Notes: generated by a model not told the origin, from the sequence alone. Counted from the first letter of the stretch, positions 24,553 to 32,939 are shown. The stretch: 37,116 nt of DNA from Ohtaekwangia sp. (GCA_021155195.1 JAJNPV010000006.1:1-37116); one strand, 5' to 3'. Translations and numbers: made by a program.

Positions 24553-24566
24553 TTACGGCAGGTTGG

Positions 24567-24992
24567 TTAAAATCCTTTGAGTGATGAGAGTAGATTTACA
24601 ATGGCATGCCAGTCCTTTTGATCGATAGTTACATCATTATCAGTAAAACCAGTTTTATCATTAATATCGACTAGTTTATTTAATAGCTTCTCCACTTTCT
24701 TATCTTTCTCAAGGTAAGGAGTTACGGCCTTTTGAATAATCTTTTCAATTAATGCATTTTCATCATCTAAGATAAATAACCCATCATCCTGATCACCTAA
24801 TGCTTGTTTAATTGCAAGTGACGTTAGGCGTAATGCGAATTTCATGGACTCTTCGCGTGATTTACGTTCATTTAGTTTCTGGCCACGAAATACTAATCTT
24901 GTATTTAAATCAGCGAATTTAAGATATTCGATACCTGTTAATTCAACGCGCACCGCTTCTGATTTACTAACAACTGCTGTTTGTTCTGTCAT
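24567..24992 (-). CDS. hypothetical 141-aa helical protein
   Basis: Unknown. The start at 24992 (MTEQTAVVSK) is preferred because AGAGGA lies eight bases before it; the ATG at 24998 is too close to that site. Mostly helical, charged, with KLNERKSREESMKFALRLTSLAIKQA and LEKDKKVEKLLNKLVDINDK. No signal peptide. Divergent from the recombinase gene at 25309, with a promoter-like pair at 25043-25072. It could be a small regulator; no HTH is clear. Confidence 0.6.
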   Translation of the reverse strand: MTEQTAVVSKSEAVRVELTGIEYLKFADLNTRLVFRGQKLNERKSREESMKFALRLTSLAIKQALGDQDDGLFILDDENALIEKIIQKAVTPYLEKDKKVEKLLNKLVDINDKTGFTDNDVTIDQKDWHAIVNLLSSLKGF

Positions 24993-25042
24993 TCTCATAT
25001 TCCTCTTGAATTAATAAACTGTTAATGAAATCTATTCATAAG

Positions 25043-25072
25043 CAAATATTGCACAGTTCTTTTTTTTGTCAA
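25043..25072 (-). promoter_or_regulatory. putative promoter for the 24992 gene
   Basis: Minus strand TTGACA (25072-25067), 18 bases, TATTTG (25048-25043), about 50 bases before the start codon. Confidence 0.4.
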
Positions 25073-25308
25073 ATTTCAGTTTATTTTAAGAAATGTAAGC
25101 TCATATTCTCAAAATCAATTTACACGCAAACTCGCTAGAGTGCTTATTTAACAGGCCCCTAACCAGTTACACCCCCTAAAAACGGCATAGTAATCAATTT
25201 ACGAATGCGTAAGTTGCGTATAAAAAGTTTTAGGGTACTCTGATTTTAGAAAAGCACTTTTTCCACATGGTTTATGTGCTGCTAATTGGATTATTACGGA
25301 GTAATTTT
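25073..25308. other. intergenic region before the second recombinase, with an inverted repeat
   Basis: CCCTAAAAAC (25174-25183) faces GTTTTAGGG (25226-25234), and ATCAATTTAC occurs twice (near 25109 and 25193). These could be binding or attachment sites for the recombinase or a control region. No gene seen. Confidence 0.3.
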
Positions 25309-26235
25309 ATGGTGAATGTAGAAAATACTAACTATTGGGAAGAGTCTTATGAAGTAGGTTTTTCCGCATGGATAGAAAAGCATGGTTATAGCAAGAAAAC
25401 AGCACAGACTTACAAATCAATGTTCTTTGCGTTTATTGCTTTCTTGGAAGAAAAGAACGTTTCTTTGGATAAATGCAATAAAACCATCACGGAGTTATAT
25501 TTTAAATCTCGTGTAATAGACGATAAAACTAAGGCTAGATACTTATGGTTAATTGCAGATGTTTTCGAAGATATGGTGGAGTCAGAACATCTCAAAGTAA
25601 ATGTAATGAGTTTAGTGTTAGATAAAAAACGTAAAGGTATGAGAGGCAAAACATCTAAGCGTGAGCCTACCGTGTTGACTAAGTCAGATACTAAACTTTT
25701 GGAAGATTACATTGCTGCACTTCCTAGACATTACTCTGGCATGCGTGAACGATGTGCTCTACTGTTATTGCTCGGTTGTGGGTTGCGAGCGCAAGAGTTG
25801 TGCGATCTGAGAACGATCAACGTCCACCTCAAAGAAGAAACGCCATATTTACGTATTATTGGTAAATTCGATAAAGAGCGACTAGTACCAATCCCCGAGT
25901 CGATTATTGATGAGTTGCTTTATTATGTTGACTCTAAATCCAAGTTAAGTCCATTTTTTCTTAGTTCTAAGAAGGCTGGAAATCCTTATGTGCCTTCGAG
26001 CATCTATCGTCTTGTACGTACCGCAATGGAAGATGCAGGCATTACAAAAGAGAAGTTGTCGCCACACGTTCTACGGCACACGTATTGCACCCGTCAACTT
26101 GAAGATGTGGGCAAGGAAGGCTCGAATATTACCTTGCAGATTGTTAAGAATTGGATGGGTCATGACTCAATTGCTACTACAGCCAAATATGAGCATGTAG
26201 TAACTTCAATTTATGGAGCGAAACCAGTCATTTAA
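25309..26235 (+). CDS. tyrosine recombinase / XerC-like integrase next to the CRISPR array
   Basis: 308 aa from ATG 25309, chosen for ACGGAG eight bases upstream; an earlier ATG at 25267 has none. N-terminal core-binding domain (about 14-105), catalytic domain with R160 in GCGLRAQELC, K186 in IIGKFDKERLV, H253-x-x-R256 in SPHVLRHTYC, H285 in WMGHDS and Y294 in TAKYEH. The set is complete. Size and motifs fit short XerC/D-like or plasmid recombinases. Its stop codon is only 17 bases from the first repeat of the CRISPR array, an unusual position. Confidence 0.9.
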   Translation: MVNVENTNYWEESYEVGFSAWIEKHGYSKKTAQTYKSMFFAFIAFLEEKNVSLDKCNKTITELYFKSRVIDDKTKARYLWLIADVFEDMVESEHLKVNVMSLVLDKKRKGMRGKTSKREPTVLTKSDTKLLEDYIAALPRHYSGMRERCALLLLLGCGLRAQELCDLRTINVHLKEETPYLRIIGKFDKERLVPIPESIIDELLYYVDSKSKLSPFFLSSKKAGNPYVPSSIYRLVRTAMEDAGITKEKLSPHVLRHTYCTRQLEDVGKEGSNITLQIVKNWMGHDSIATTAKYEHVVTSIYGAKPVI

Positions 26236-26252
26236 CCTCATGTAAAATATAT

Positions 26253-27243
26253 AAACTTACCCGTACGTTACAGGATGACCGTGACTAAAACTGCTCAATG
26301 GCTGTATGAGTCATTCTTACCCGTGCGTTACGGGTTGACCGATTTAAAGTGTTATGGCTGAGAAGACTCTATCTTTTTACCCGTGCGTTACGGGCTTACC
26401 TGATGATGCGCCTGTAGAGCATATATTTTCGTTTTTCTTACCCGTGCGTTACGGGCTTACCAAGTTCCGAACATAATTATCAATTATATTAGTTTTCTTA
26501 CCCGTTCGTTACGGGCTTACCGTATTTATCGATTGGTAATGACTGATACATTTGTTCTTACCCGTGCGTTACGGGCTGACCTAAACGCTTCAGCGTTTGG
26601 GGTGTCGCCACTCTTTCTTACCCGTTCGTTACGGGCTTAACCTTGAGATCGAAGCTGGACTTAAATCTGACATTTTATTACCCGTTAGTTACGGGTTAAC
26701 CTTTATTTGCAGCCGTTAGCGCTTTCGAGGCCTCTTCTTACCCGTGCATTACGGGTTTAACCTTGATCGCATATTCTGCGGGACTGCGTGCCCATTTCTT
26801 ACCCGTACAATACGGGCTGCCCATTGAAAAAGCGCCAAAAATACGACTCTTTAAATTCTTACCCGTGCATTACGGGCTAACCCCTGGTCATCGATACGCA
26901 ATTGACTCAACCATTTTATTACCCGTGCACTACGGGCTGACCTTTGTTGCTCAAGGATGATCAGTTTTTAACCAGTTCTTACCCGTTCGTTACGGGCTTA
27001 ACCTCTAGATCGAAGCTGGACTTAAGTCTGACATTTTATTACCCGTTAGTTACGGGCTGACCGACAATATTGAACATTACTTTTCAATTTCTAATTTTTT
27101 ACCCGTGCATTACGGGCTGACCAGCGAAGTTAAAGAGATCATTAAACATCAGGATTTCTTACCCGTTCGTTACGGGTTAAACGTTAGCAATATGTGCACA
27201 TCAGTTTTTGGTGTTTTTCTTACCCGTGCGTTACGGGTTAACC
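26253..27243 (-). CRISPR. type IV-A CRISPR array, 17 repeats and 16 spacers, degenerate repeat loop
   Basis: Seventeen copies with a period of 60-61 bases (TTACCC at 26257, 26317, 26377, 26438 ... 27159, 27220). Plus-strand repeat: TTTCTTACCCGT, five loop bases, ACGGG, then YTNACC; about 28 bases, leaving spacers of about 32. The stem CCCGT/ACGGG is constant in 16 of 17 copies; the loop takes seven forms (GCGTT, TCGTT, TAGTT, GCATT, ACAAT, GCACT, ACGTT). Repeat 1 (ACAGG) is the degenerate one. Read on the minus strand the repeat ends GTAAGAAA, like the 5' handle of type I-F crRNAs, and transcription would follow csf5-csf1-csf2-csf3. There is no leader: csf3 ends seven bases away on one side and a recombinase gene ends 17 bases away on the other. 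Confidence 0.92.
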
Positions 27244-27249
27244 GTAGTT

Positions 27250-27945
27250 TCAAATAATAGGTTCTTTAACACAAATTCGATTAATATCCTTCCAGTATGG
27301 TGCACGTAAGCAGCCGTTTACCTTAGCATATTCAATACCATCAGGAGACGCCATTTCAATAGGTAAATTCCGCAACATCCACTTATCAGCCTCGTCCGAC
27401 TCTTCTACGGTAATACTTGTGAGTCGTCCAAAGTCATTTCTGGTTGCCTTTCCAACATGAGTAATCGACGTCAGCAAGTCCTGCAATGCTTCTTTATCGC
27501 CAACCACCCATGCTTCAGCCTTGGAAACCCACTGGTAAGCTATCAGCGATTGATATCCTCTCTGTTGCCCGCTGGCGGTATTGATTTTGAATGTCTCTGG
27601 GCGAATGCTGCCAATAGGGTTTTCTGCTGTCGGGTTCCTTCCTGCCCAGTAATTACCAAGATCCTCAAAGAAGCGGTCAGGGTCAGATTTTCTTGTCTGA
27701 TTCATGAATTGAATCCCGGATGCTGGTGTGAATATAAGGCGTGAGGCTTTCCACACCCATTTATCGCCCGATGTCTTATCAAGATACCCAGACAAGTCAT
27801 CTGCATCTGCCCATGCGTTCACTGAACCCATCGATTCTGCCATCATGCAAACAGCAGATGCAATAATTGCGTCCATGTGAATAGGATATTCAGAGTCGAT
27901 AAACAATGGCGACGAAAGGTTAAAAGTTACTTTCAGTGCCTGCAT
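27250..27945 (-). CDS. csf3: Csf3 (Cas5-like subunit), type IV-A CRISPR
   Basis: 231 aa RAMP-type protein, part of the crRNA-guided complex with Csf1, Csf2 and Csf5. Begins with a ferredoxin-like strand (LKVTFNLSSPLFIDSEYPIHMD), contains WKASRLIFTP and, near residue 170, a Gly-rich loop (GKATRNDFGRL). Identification is by size, order and recall of Csf3 sequences. It starts two bases after csf2 ends. Last protein gene before the array. Confidence 0.85.
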   Translation of the reverse strand: MQALKVTFNLSSPLFIDSEYPIHMDAIIASAVCMMAESMGSVNAWADADDLSGYLDKTSGDKWVWKASRLIFTPASGIQFMNQTRKSDPDRFFEDLGNYWAGRNPTAENPIGSIRPETFKINTASGQQRGYQSLIAYQWVSKAEAWVVGDKEALQDLLTSITHVGKATRNDFGRLTSITVEESDEADKWMLRNLPIEMASPDGIEYAKVNGCLRAPYWKDINRICVKEPII

Positions 27946-27947
27946 GA

Positions 27948-29024
27948 TTAGGCCACCTGTCCTGCTTTTTTAGCTGCTTTTTCTTTTTTCTGCAAAGCCA
28001 CTTCGCTAGGAATGGTCATCATTTCTTCTATCGTTGCTTTATCGATATTGGCTGAGGCTAGCAACCAGGCATCCATATATTTTTTAACGACTTCATTCTC
28101 TTGATTGAGTCGGTTGTTAAAGAAGATGTTCGTTTCATTGCCGTCTTCATCAGTAAGCAACACGTTCTTCAAGGCGAACTGACCTAATCCATTTACTGAT
28201 TTTCCGCCAATACGTTCTTTTGTTACAAAGCTGTCCAGAGCTGCCAAAAAAAAGCCAAGCTGTGCATCGTTATTTACATCCAGCTCAAAACCAAAGTTAA
28301 AGTGTGTACCTGGCAATACAAACTCTATTGCTGAAAACGAGAATGTGGTTGTGCTGGAACGACCCTTGGTTTTTTCTTCAAGAATTGTTGCCTGACGTTT
28401 CTGTATTTCTTCTACATAGTTATCAATTGTAGCTTCTTGCAATTGAACATTTACGAGATCAGCTAAATCATCATTGCGGCGGGCTGTCCAAGCCATTGTG
28501 ATTCTACGTTCCTGCACAAAATCTTTTGCCTGTGGATGAGCCGCGTTCTCTATCACGTCCAGTACCGCCTGATTGATTGGTAATGCGTTCTGTACCCTTA
28601 CTTTACGGCGAAGCATGCGCGGACCGCCACCAAACAGACCTAGATATACATGCTCGGTTGATTTCTTGTACTCGGCATAACTTAAATCTCTCGCATCAGG
28701 TGAACCGCCTACCGCACCGCACATCAAGGATGAATATGCGGAAAGGCTTACCTTCTCACCTTTGGCCGAAATCGCCTTTAATACCATCTCTGCAGCGTGG
28801 CGTCTCAATCGGCCTGCTATGTTGTTAGCTGGAATTACTGGCTGGGGAAAATTGCATCCCAACACATCCATTTTCTGAACCGCGGTACAAGGTGTCATGT
28901 TGCCAGAATTGCCAGCTGTTTCAGTTTCAACACGGCCTGCATCAGAGTTGTATCGGTAATTACCCGCTGTACTAATGTGCATAGGTGAGGTTGTTTTTAG
29001 AATTGCTTTAATTGTGAATTTCAT
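27948..29024 (-). CDS. csf2: Csf2 (Cas7-like backbone subunit), type IV-A CRISPR
   Basis: 358 aa. Opens with the RAMP strand FTIKAILKTTSPMHIS, includes PVIPANNIAGRLRRHAAEMV and GLFGGGPRMLRRKV, and a Gly-rich segment GGKSVNGLGQFAL near residue 280, matching Csf2. Multiple copies are known to line the crRNA in type IV-A complexes. Thirty-six bases separate it from csf1, enough for its own ribosome binding site. Lys/Ala-rich C-terminal tail. Confidence 0.9.
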   Translation of the reverse strand: MKFTIKAILKTTSPMHISTAGNYRYNSDAGRVETETAGNSGNMTPCTAVQKMDVLGCNFPQPVIPANNIAGRLRRHAAEMVLKAISAKGEKVSLSAYSSLMCGAVGGSPDARDLSYAEYKKSTEHVYLGLFGGGPRMLRRKVRVQNALPINQAVLDVIENAAHPQAKDFVQERRITMAWTARRNDDLADLVNVQLQEATIDNYVEEIQKRQATILEEKTKGRSSTTTFSFSAIEFVLPGTHFNFGFELDVNNDAQLGFFLAALDSFVTKERIGGKSVNGLGQFALKNVLLTDEDGNETNIFFNNRLNQENEVVKKYMDAWLLASANIDKATIEEMMTIPSEVALQKKEKAAKKAGQVA

Positions 29025-29060
29025 GGTTTATCCTTATGATTTAATCGTGTTTGATAACTT

Positions 29061-29804
29061 TTAATTTTTACCAGCGTTAGGAGAAAGAACGAATCGTAAT
29101 GCCCATGTTTCGCCTAATGTCAGCCCTTGCAAGAATCTAATACCGCTTATGTACTTCTCATCATTTTCCAAATGCTCAAACCCTTTTCTTTTCCAGACTC
29201 GCATTGCATGCGTCAAGCCGGCATGATTAACATCTTTGAGATCTGGGCTTAAGCTGTCATACGGATTAGGTAATGTCTTACCTTCCACTTCCTTGCGACC
29301 CATCGCCAAAGCTACTTCACGGCATACATCAACAGCTTGAATTAATTTTTTACGCCTGATTTTTAAATCGCGTAGTCCAACACGGACGTAGAACATTTCC
29401 GTAGAGAAATTTACTGGTGCACGCCATGCCATATGTTGATTGTTTGCTGTGGCGTAAACCATGACGAATGGGCCAGTTGGCGGATTGAGCAATGCTTCTC
29501 TAACATCAACCCATTTTCGGAATGGTTTTGCTCCATGCTCAATGCTAAAAACTCCATAACCAGTTTCGCGCAGACCTTCTGCTGTGATGTGATGTACGCA
29601 CCAACCACAAGTCATATCTGAACCCTTTGATGCTAGAGATAAGTCATCCATAAAACTGCCAGAGACCGCAAACGGAACTTGCAAGTCGCCTTCGTTAATC
29701 TCATGTCCACAAAATGCACAGTTTCCTGATTTGACTGAAGGGATGCCATCTGCTTCCAATCCTCTTGCTTTAGCCACAATCATTGATGAAGTGTATTTAA
29801 TCAT
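29061..29804 (-). CDS. csf1: Csf1 (zinc-finger large-subunit-like protein), type IV-A CRISPR
   Basis: 247 aa. Cys pairs C29-C32 (CAFCGHEI) and C66-C69 (CGWCVHH) form the zinc finger typical of Csf1, the reduced Cas8-like subunit that contacts the crRNA handle and PAM side. The remainder is basic and helical (LRDLKIRRKKLIQAVDVCREVA). Overlaps csf5 by eight bases (29797-29804). Intact. Confidence 0.87.
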   Translation of the reverse strand: MIKYTSSMIVAKARGLEADGIPSVKSGNCAFCGHEINEGDLQVPFAVSGSFMDDLSLASKGSDMTCGWCVHHITAEGLRETGYGVFSIEHGAKPFRKWVDVREALLNPPTGPFVMVYATANNQHMAWRAPVNFSTEMFYVRVGLRDLKIRRKKLIQAVDVCREVALAMGRKEVEGKTLPNPYDSLSPDLKDVNHAGLTHAMRVWKRKGFEHLENDEKYISGIRFLQGLTLGETWALRFVLSPNAGKN

Positions 29805-30570
29805 GCTGTCCTTTCAAGATTACTTTACGGATACGGCCGTGACCATGCGAAAGCAATCTACCTGCCTGCCATGGTCCCATTAGATCTAGGTTCAGTGTGA
29901 AGGTAAGGTTGGCATAGCCCCAAGCATGGTTTTTATCCTTAATGACTATCGGCACTTGTTTCCCGTCTGCAATATGGAATCCGATAGAATCTTCGTGTGG
30001 AATTAAGCCTTCTAAATTACATTTACCATCAGAGTTCTCATCCAACCAACGCGCCTGTGCCAATAACCCACGGATGATGATGCGACGCAACTTATCGCTA
30101 ACCTCTTGCGGTTCCTTATCTCGGAACAGGTTGCCCTCTTCTATTTCCTTGGCTACTACAATGCGTCTTGTCGAATACAGAATCGGGGTGTGTTTTTCTT
30201 TAATCGTGCACATCCCTTCATTTAGATCGAACGAATATGGGCCTCCTACTTGTTTTGCTACCGCGGAAGCTATAACAGGTGCGACCTCTTCCATCAATTT
30301 TCGCCCTTGCTCACCTAGCATATAAATACGGATAAAGCCTTTACCACCGTCATAGCTAACTACGGGAGGCAAAGGCATGCCAGAAGTGATATGGCTTTTA
30401 TCTTTGCAGATATACCTATCGCTGATTGTCATCCCATCCTCACGACGATTAAATATAAGCTTCGGAACAGCAGTCCCATCTAGAGCCTCTGCCACCAGCT
30501 TACGCGCTGTATCAGGATGCATAATCGTATCTGACAGCGCCTTCGGTCTAATAATAAGTTCTGAATACAT
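29797..30570 (-). CDS. csf5: Csf5 (Cas6-like crRNA endonuclease), type IV-A CRISPR
   Basis: 257 aa. Predicted RAMP/Cas6-type RNA-processing subunit that cuts repeats and stays bound to the crRNA. C-terminal Gly-rich loop GRLLSHGHGRIRKVILKG is the characteristic part; Arg-rich helix KLRRIIIRGLLAQARW in the middle. First gene of the minus-strand csf operon, with a GGGGA ribosome binding site before ATG 30570 and a promoter at 30598-30625. Presence of csf5 points to the csf5-bearing IV-A subgroup, the kind described in Aromatoleum. The presumed substrate is the variable-loop repeat at 26253-27243. Confidence 0.85.
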   Translation of the reverse strand: MYSELIIRPKALSDTIMHPDTARKLVAEALDGTAVPKLIFNRREDGMTISDRYICKDKSHITSGMPLPPVVSYDGGKGFIRIYMLGEQGRKLMEEVAPVIASAVAKQVGGPYSFDLNEGMCTIKEKHTPILYSTRRIVVAKEIEEGNLFRDKEPQEVSDKLRRIIIRGLLAQARWLDENSDGKCNLEGLIPHEDSIGFHIADGKQVPIVIKDKNHAWGYANLTFTLNLDLMGPWQAGRLLSHGHGRIRKVILKGQHD

Positions 30571-30597
30571 GTTTTCCCCATCCGTAAGTCATGGTTC

Positions 30598-30625
30598 ATT
30601 ATTACATATAAAAAAATATTATCAA
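30598..30625 (-). promoter_or_regulatory. putative promoter of csf5-csf1-csf2-csf3 and probably the CRISPR array
   Basis: Minus strand TTGATA (30625-30620), 16 bases, AATAAT (30603-30598), about 28 bases before the csf5 start. Since the array has no leader, this may also drive pre-crRNA. Confidence 0.45.
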
Positions 30626-30647
30626 GTAGGAATATTAATTAACACAC

Positions 30648-30676
30648 TTGAGAAAATATATTATTTGGAATAAACT
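30648..30676 (+). promoter_or_regulatory. putative promoter of csf4/dinG
   Basis: TTGAGA (30648-30653), 17 bases, TAAACT (30671-30676), 31 bases before the start. Divergent from the csf5 promoter, so the two may share control. Confidence 0.45.
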
Positions 30677-30707
30677 TTAGACACTCATCTTTTCAACAGA
30701 AAACTAT

Positions 30708-32939
30708 ATGAACGCTGCAGCATCCAGTAATCAACGTACTTTGCCCCTAATTCCATTAGAGCCAAATTTACTGCCATCGAAAGGCAAGCTGGATACTTAC
30801 CGCTATCTTGTAAGTATTGCTTTAAAAGAGAACTTGCCTCTAGTTGCTGTTGAATTAAATAAATTGGAGCGTTTAAGTATGTTTTTGCAACCAGTGATGA
30901 ATGCAAAGATCGCGCTCATCGCTGAGCAAAATAAGATTTCATTCCAACAGGCATTCGCTAATCTTTGTGCTGCAGGTGCAGAGTTCTTGACTAATAAACA
31001 GCGACAAATTCTAGGATTGTCGAAGGAAATCAAAGCGCCATTCAATGCGCGTAAGGAACAACTAAAATTCTATCAAGGCATAATGGCAGGCCTTAATTCC
31101 AACAAGATCGTATTGGCAGAGGCTTCTACTGGTGTAGGAAAAGGACGAGCACTGTGTGCAGCTGCAATTAAAGCTGCAGAAGATGGAAAGAAGCCAGTTG
31201 TTATCACCGCCCCTTCTTTGAAGGTGCTGGGTCAACTTTGGAAGGATATGATGATTCTGGTTACCGAGGATAAAATTGGCTGTAAATTAAGTTATAGTTT
31301 TTTTCCTGGTGCTAATGAATTTGTAGATGATGAAAAACTTAGAGAGTATTTAAATGATAATGAGATTTTCAATGACCAGAATGTAAAGGACTGGGTAGAT
31401 GCAGGAGGTCCATTGCTTAACCATAGCAGTCCTTTAAGAGATGCAATGTCTGCAATGGGTATCAAACCAAGTTTTCTGATGGAAGATTTGAAATATCTAG
31501 CTCAGAATATGGATGTCAGCGACCTATATCTGAGTGGGGATAGTGAGTGTGAGACTGCTAAAGTATTAAAAACCATTCGTGGTGCATCTAGACAATCAGA
31601 TATCATCTTTTGCACTCACACTATGCTTGCATTGTCGCATCTTACCTCATGGGCATTAGTGCCAGAGCCTTCAGTTTTAATTATTGATGAGGCTCATCTA
31701 TTTGAACAGAATGTGGCCGGAGTTCACAGTGACGCCTTATCGATGTTCTCTCTTTCAATACGACTTAGGCAATCTGGTAAGTCCACCAAAGCAATTAAGG
31801 CACTAAACGAACTTTCATACACACTTCAAGATAATTCTTTTTCTAGTGAAAAGACCGTGAATCTAAATAATGTAGATGGTGCTTTAAAAGCAGTTATCAT
31901 TGAAAAAGTCAGTAAACTTTTAGATGCAATAAAATCGAAGTCTTATGATGATGTTGAGAGAATATCTAATGTTCGACGTGTGTTAAATAACACGCAGCGA
32001 GTACTGAATGGACAGTCCTCAGATTCATCCTATCTAAGCTTCTCCCCTGACTTTAGGTATCCGTCCATATCCACAGGTAAATCAGATTTAAAGAATATAC
32101 TTGGTAGCATCTGGAAGTCTCTGCAGGGAGGTGCAATCCTTGCCAGCGCAACACTCTATATCAAGAATCAATATGGCGAGGATAAGTGCGATTACATCTG
32201 TGACATTCTAGCTGTTCCTACTTCACGCACGCATATTATGGAACCAATTGTTGCGGATTGGGTATCTGCAATACCTGTATTACATATTCCATCTGAAGCA
32301 CAAGCTAAATCACTTATGCGGCCTAATATTAAGTCCGATGATCATTCTTTAAACGATTCATGGTTGCATAATGCTGCCGTATGTCTTAACAGTATTAGTC
32401 GTGAAGCCAAAGGCGGGACCCTGCTGTTAGCCACTTCATACGTGCAACTTGCTACATTAAAAGAAAATCTAATAGCGCTTGGCACGTCTGAAGATAGGCT
32501 GGTTGTTCAGGAAAGAAATAAAAAGATTGAGGTGTTCGAGTCTATATTTAAAGAAAAACATCGCGCTGGCTTGCGTCCAATATGGCTTGGTCTTGGAGGC
32601 GCATGGACTGGATTTAACTTATCTGAAGAGGATAAATCTATAGAAGATACGGTAATCTCAGATCTAGTCATTACATGCTGTCCCTTTGGTACTAATAACA
32701 GTAATGCCATGAATGCTAGGATTGAAGCCAAGAAGTTGAGCCCGATAAAAAATGAATCACTCATGATGCTTAAGCAAGGAATAGGTAGGTTAGTGAGGTC
32801 TCCTGATCATAAAGATAAGCATATCTGGTTCCTTGATGGTCGTATTTATACTGAATGGGAAGGTATGCAGGATTTTCAAAAGTCAGTGAAAGTTTTGTTA
32901 TCACGTTATAAAAAACGTGAGTACTTTAGTTTTGATTAA
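30708..32939 (+). CDS. csf4: Csf4/CasDinG helicase, type IV-A CRISPR
   Basis: 743 aa. Superfamily 2 XPD/DinG-type 5'-3' DNA helicase that type IV-A complexes need for interference without DNA cutting. Walker A ASTGVGKG (about 139-146), DEAH box VLIIDEAHLFEQN (327-330), motif VI QGIGRLVRSPDHKD with HIWFLDGRI near the end. The extra N-terminal domain of about 110 aa fits CasDinG. The four-Cys iron-sulphur cluster of housekeeping DinG is not evident, as in CasDinG. Divergent from the other csf genes. No clear Shine-Dalgarno before ATG 30708. Confidence 0.92.
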   Translation: MNAAASSNQRTLPLIPLEPNLLPSKGKLDTYRYLVSIALKENLPLVAVELNKLERLSMFLQPVMNAKIALIAEQNKISFQQAFANLCAAGAEFLTNKQRQILGLSKEIKAPFNARKEQLKFYQGIMAGLNSNKIVLAEASTGVGKGRALCAAAIKAAEDGKKPVVITAPSLKVLGQLWKDMMILVTEDKIGCKLSYSFFPGANEFVDDEKLREYLNDNEIFNDQNVKDWVDAGGPLLNHSSPLRDAMSAMGIKPSFLMEDLKYLAQNMDVSDLYLSGDSECETAKVLKTIRGASRQSDIIFCTHTMLALSHLTSWALVPEPSVLIIDEAHLFEQNVAGVHSDALSMFSLSIRLRQSGKSTKAIKALNELSYTLQDNSFSSEKTVNLNNVDGALKAVIIEKVSKLLDAIKSKSYDDVERISNVRRVLNNTQRVLNGQSSDSSYLSFSPDFRYPSISTGKSDLKNILGSIWKSLQGGAILASATLYIKNQYGEDKCDYICDILAVPTSRTHIMEPIVADWVSAIPVLHIPSEAQAKSLMRPNIKSDDHSLNDSWLHNAAVCLNSISREAKGGTLLLATSYVQLATLKENLIALGTSEDRLVVQERNKKIEVFESIFKEKHRAGLRPIWLGLGGAWTGFNLSEEDKSIEDTVISDLVITCCPFGTNNSNAMNARIEAKKLSPIKNESLMMLKQGIGRLVRSPDHKDKHIWFLDGRIYTEWEGMQDFQKSVKVLLSRYKKREYFSFD

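Noticed and set aside
26763..26960. 65-codon plus-strand frame across the CRISPR array
   Set aside because: It merely translates repeats (recurring LPVQYGL or LPVHYGL) and spacers; no start signal.
26253..27243. Reading the array as integron cassette sites or a shufflon instead of CRISPR
   Set aside because: Regular 60-61-base period, 32-base unique spacers and the adjoining complete csf1-csf5 set make CRISPR far more likely; the recombinase idea is kept only as a question about array change.
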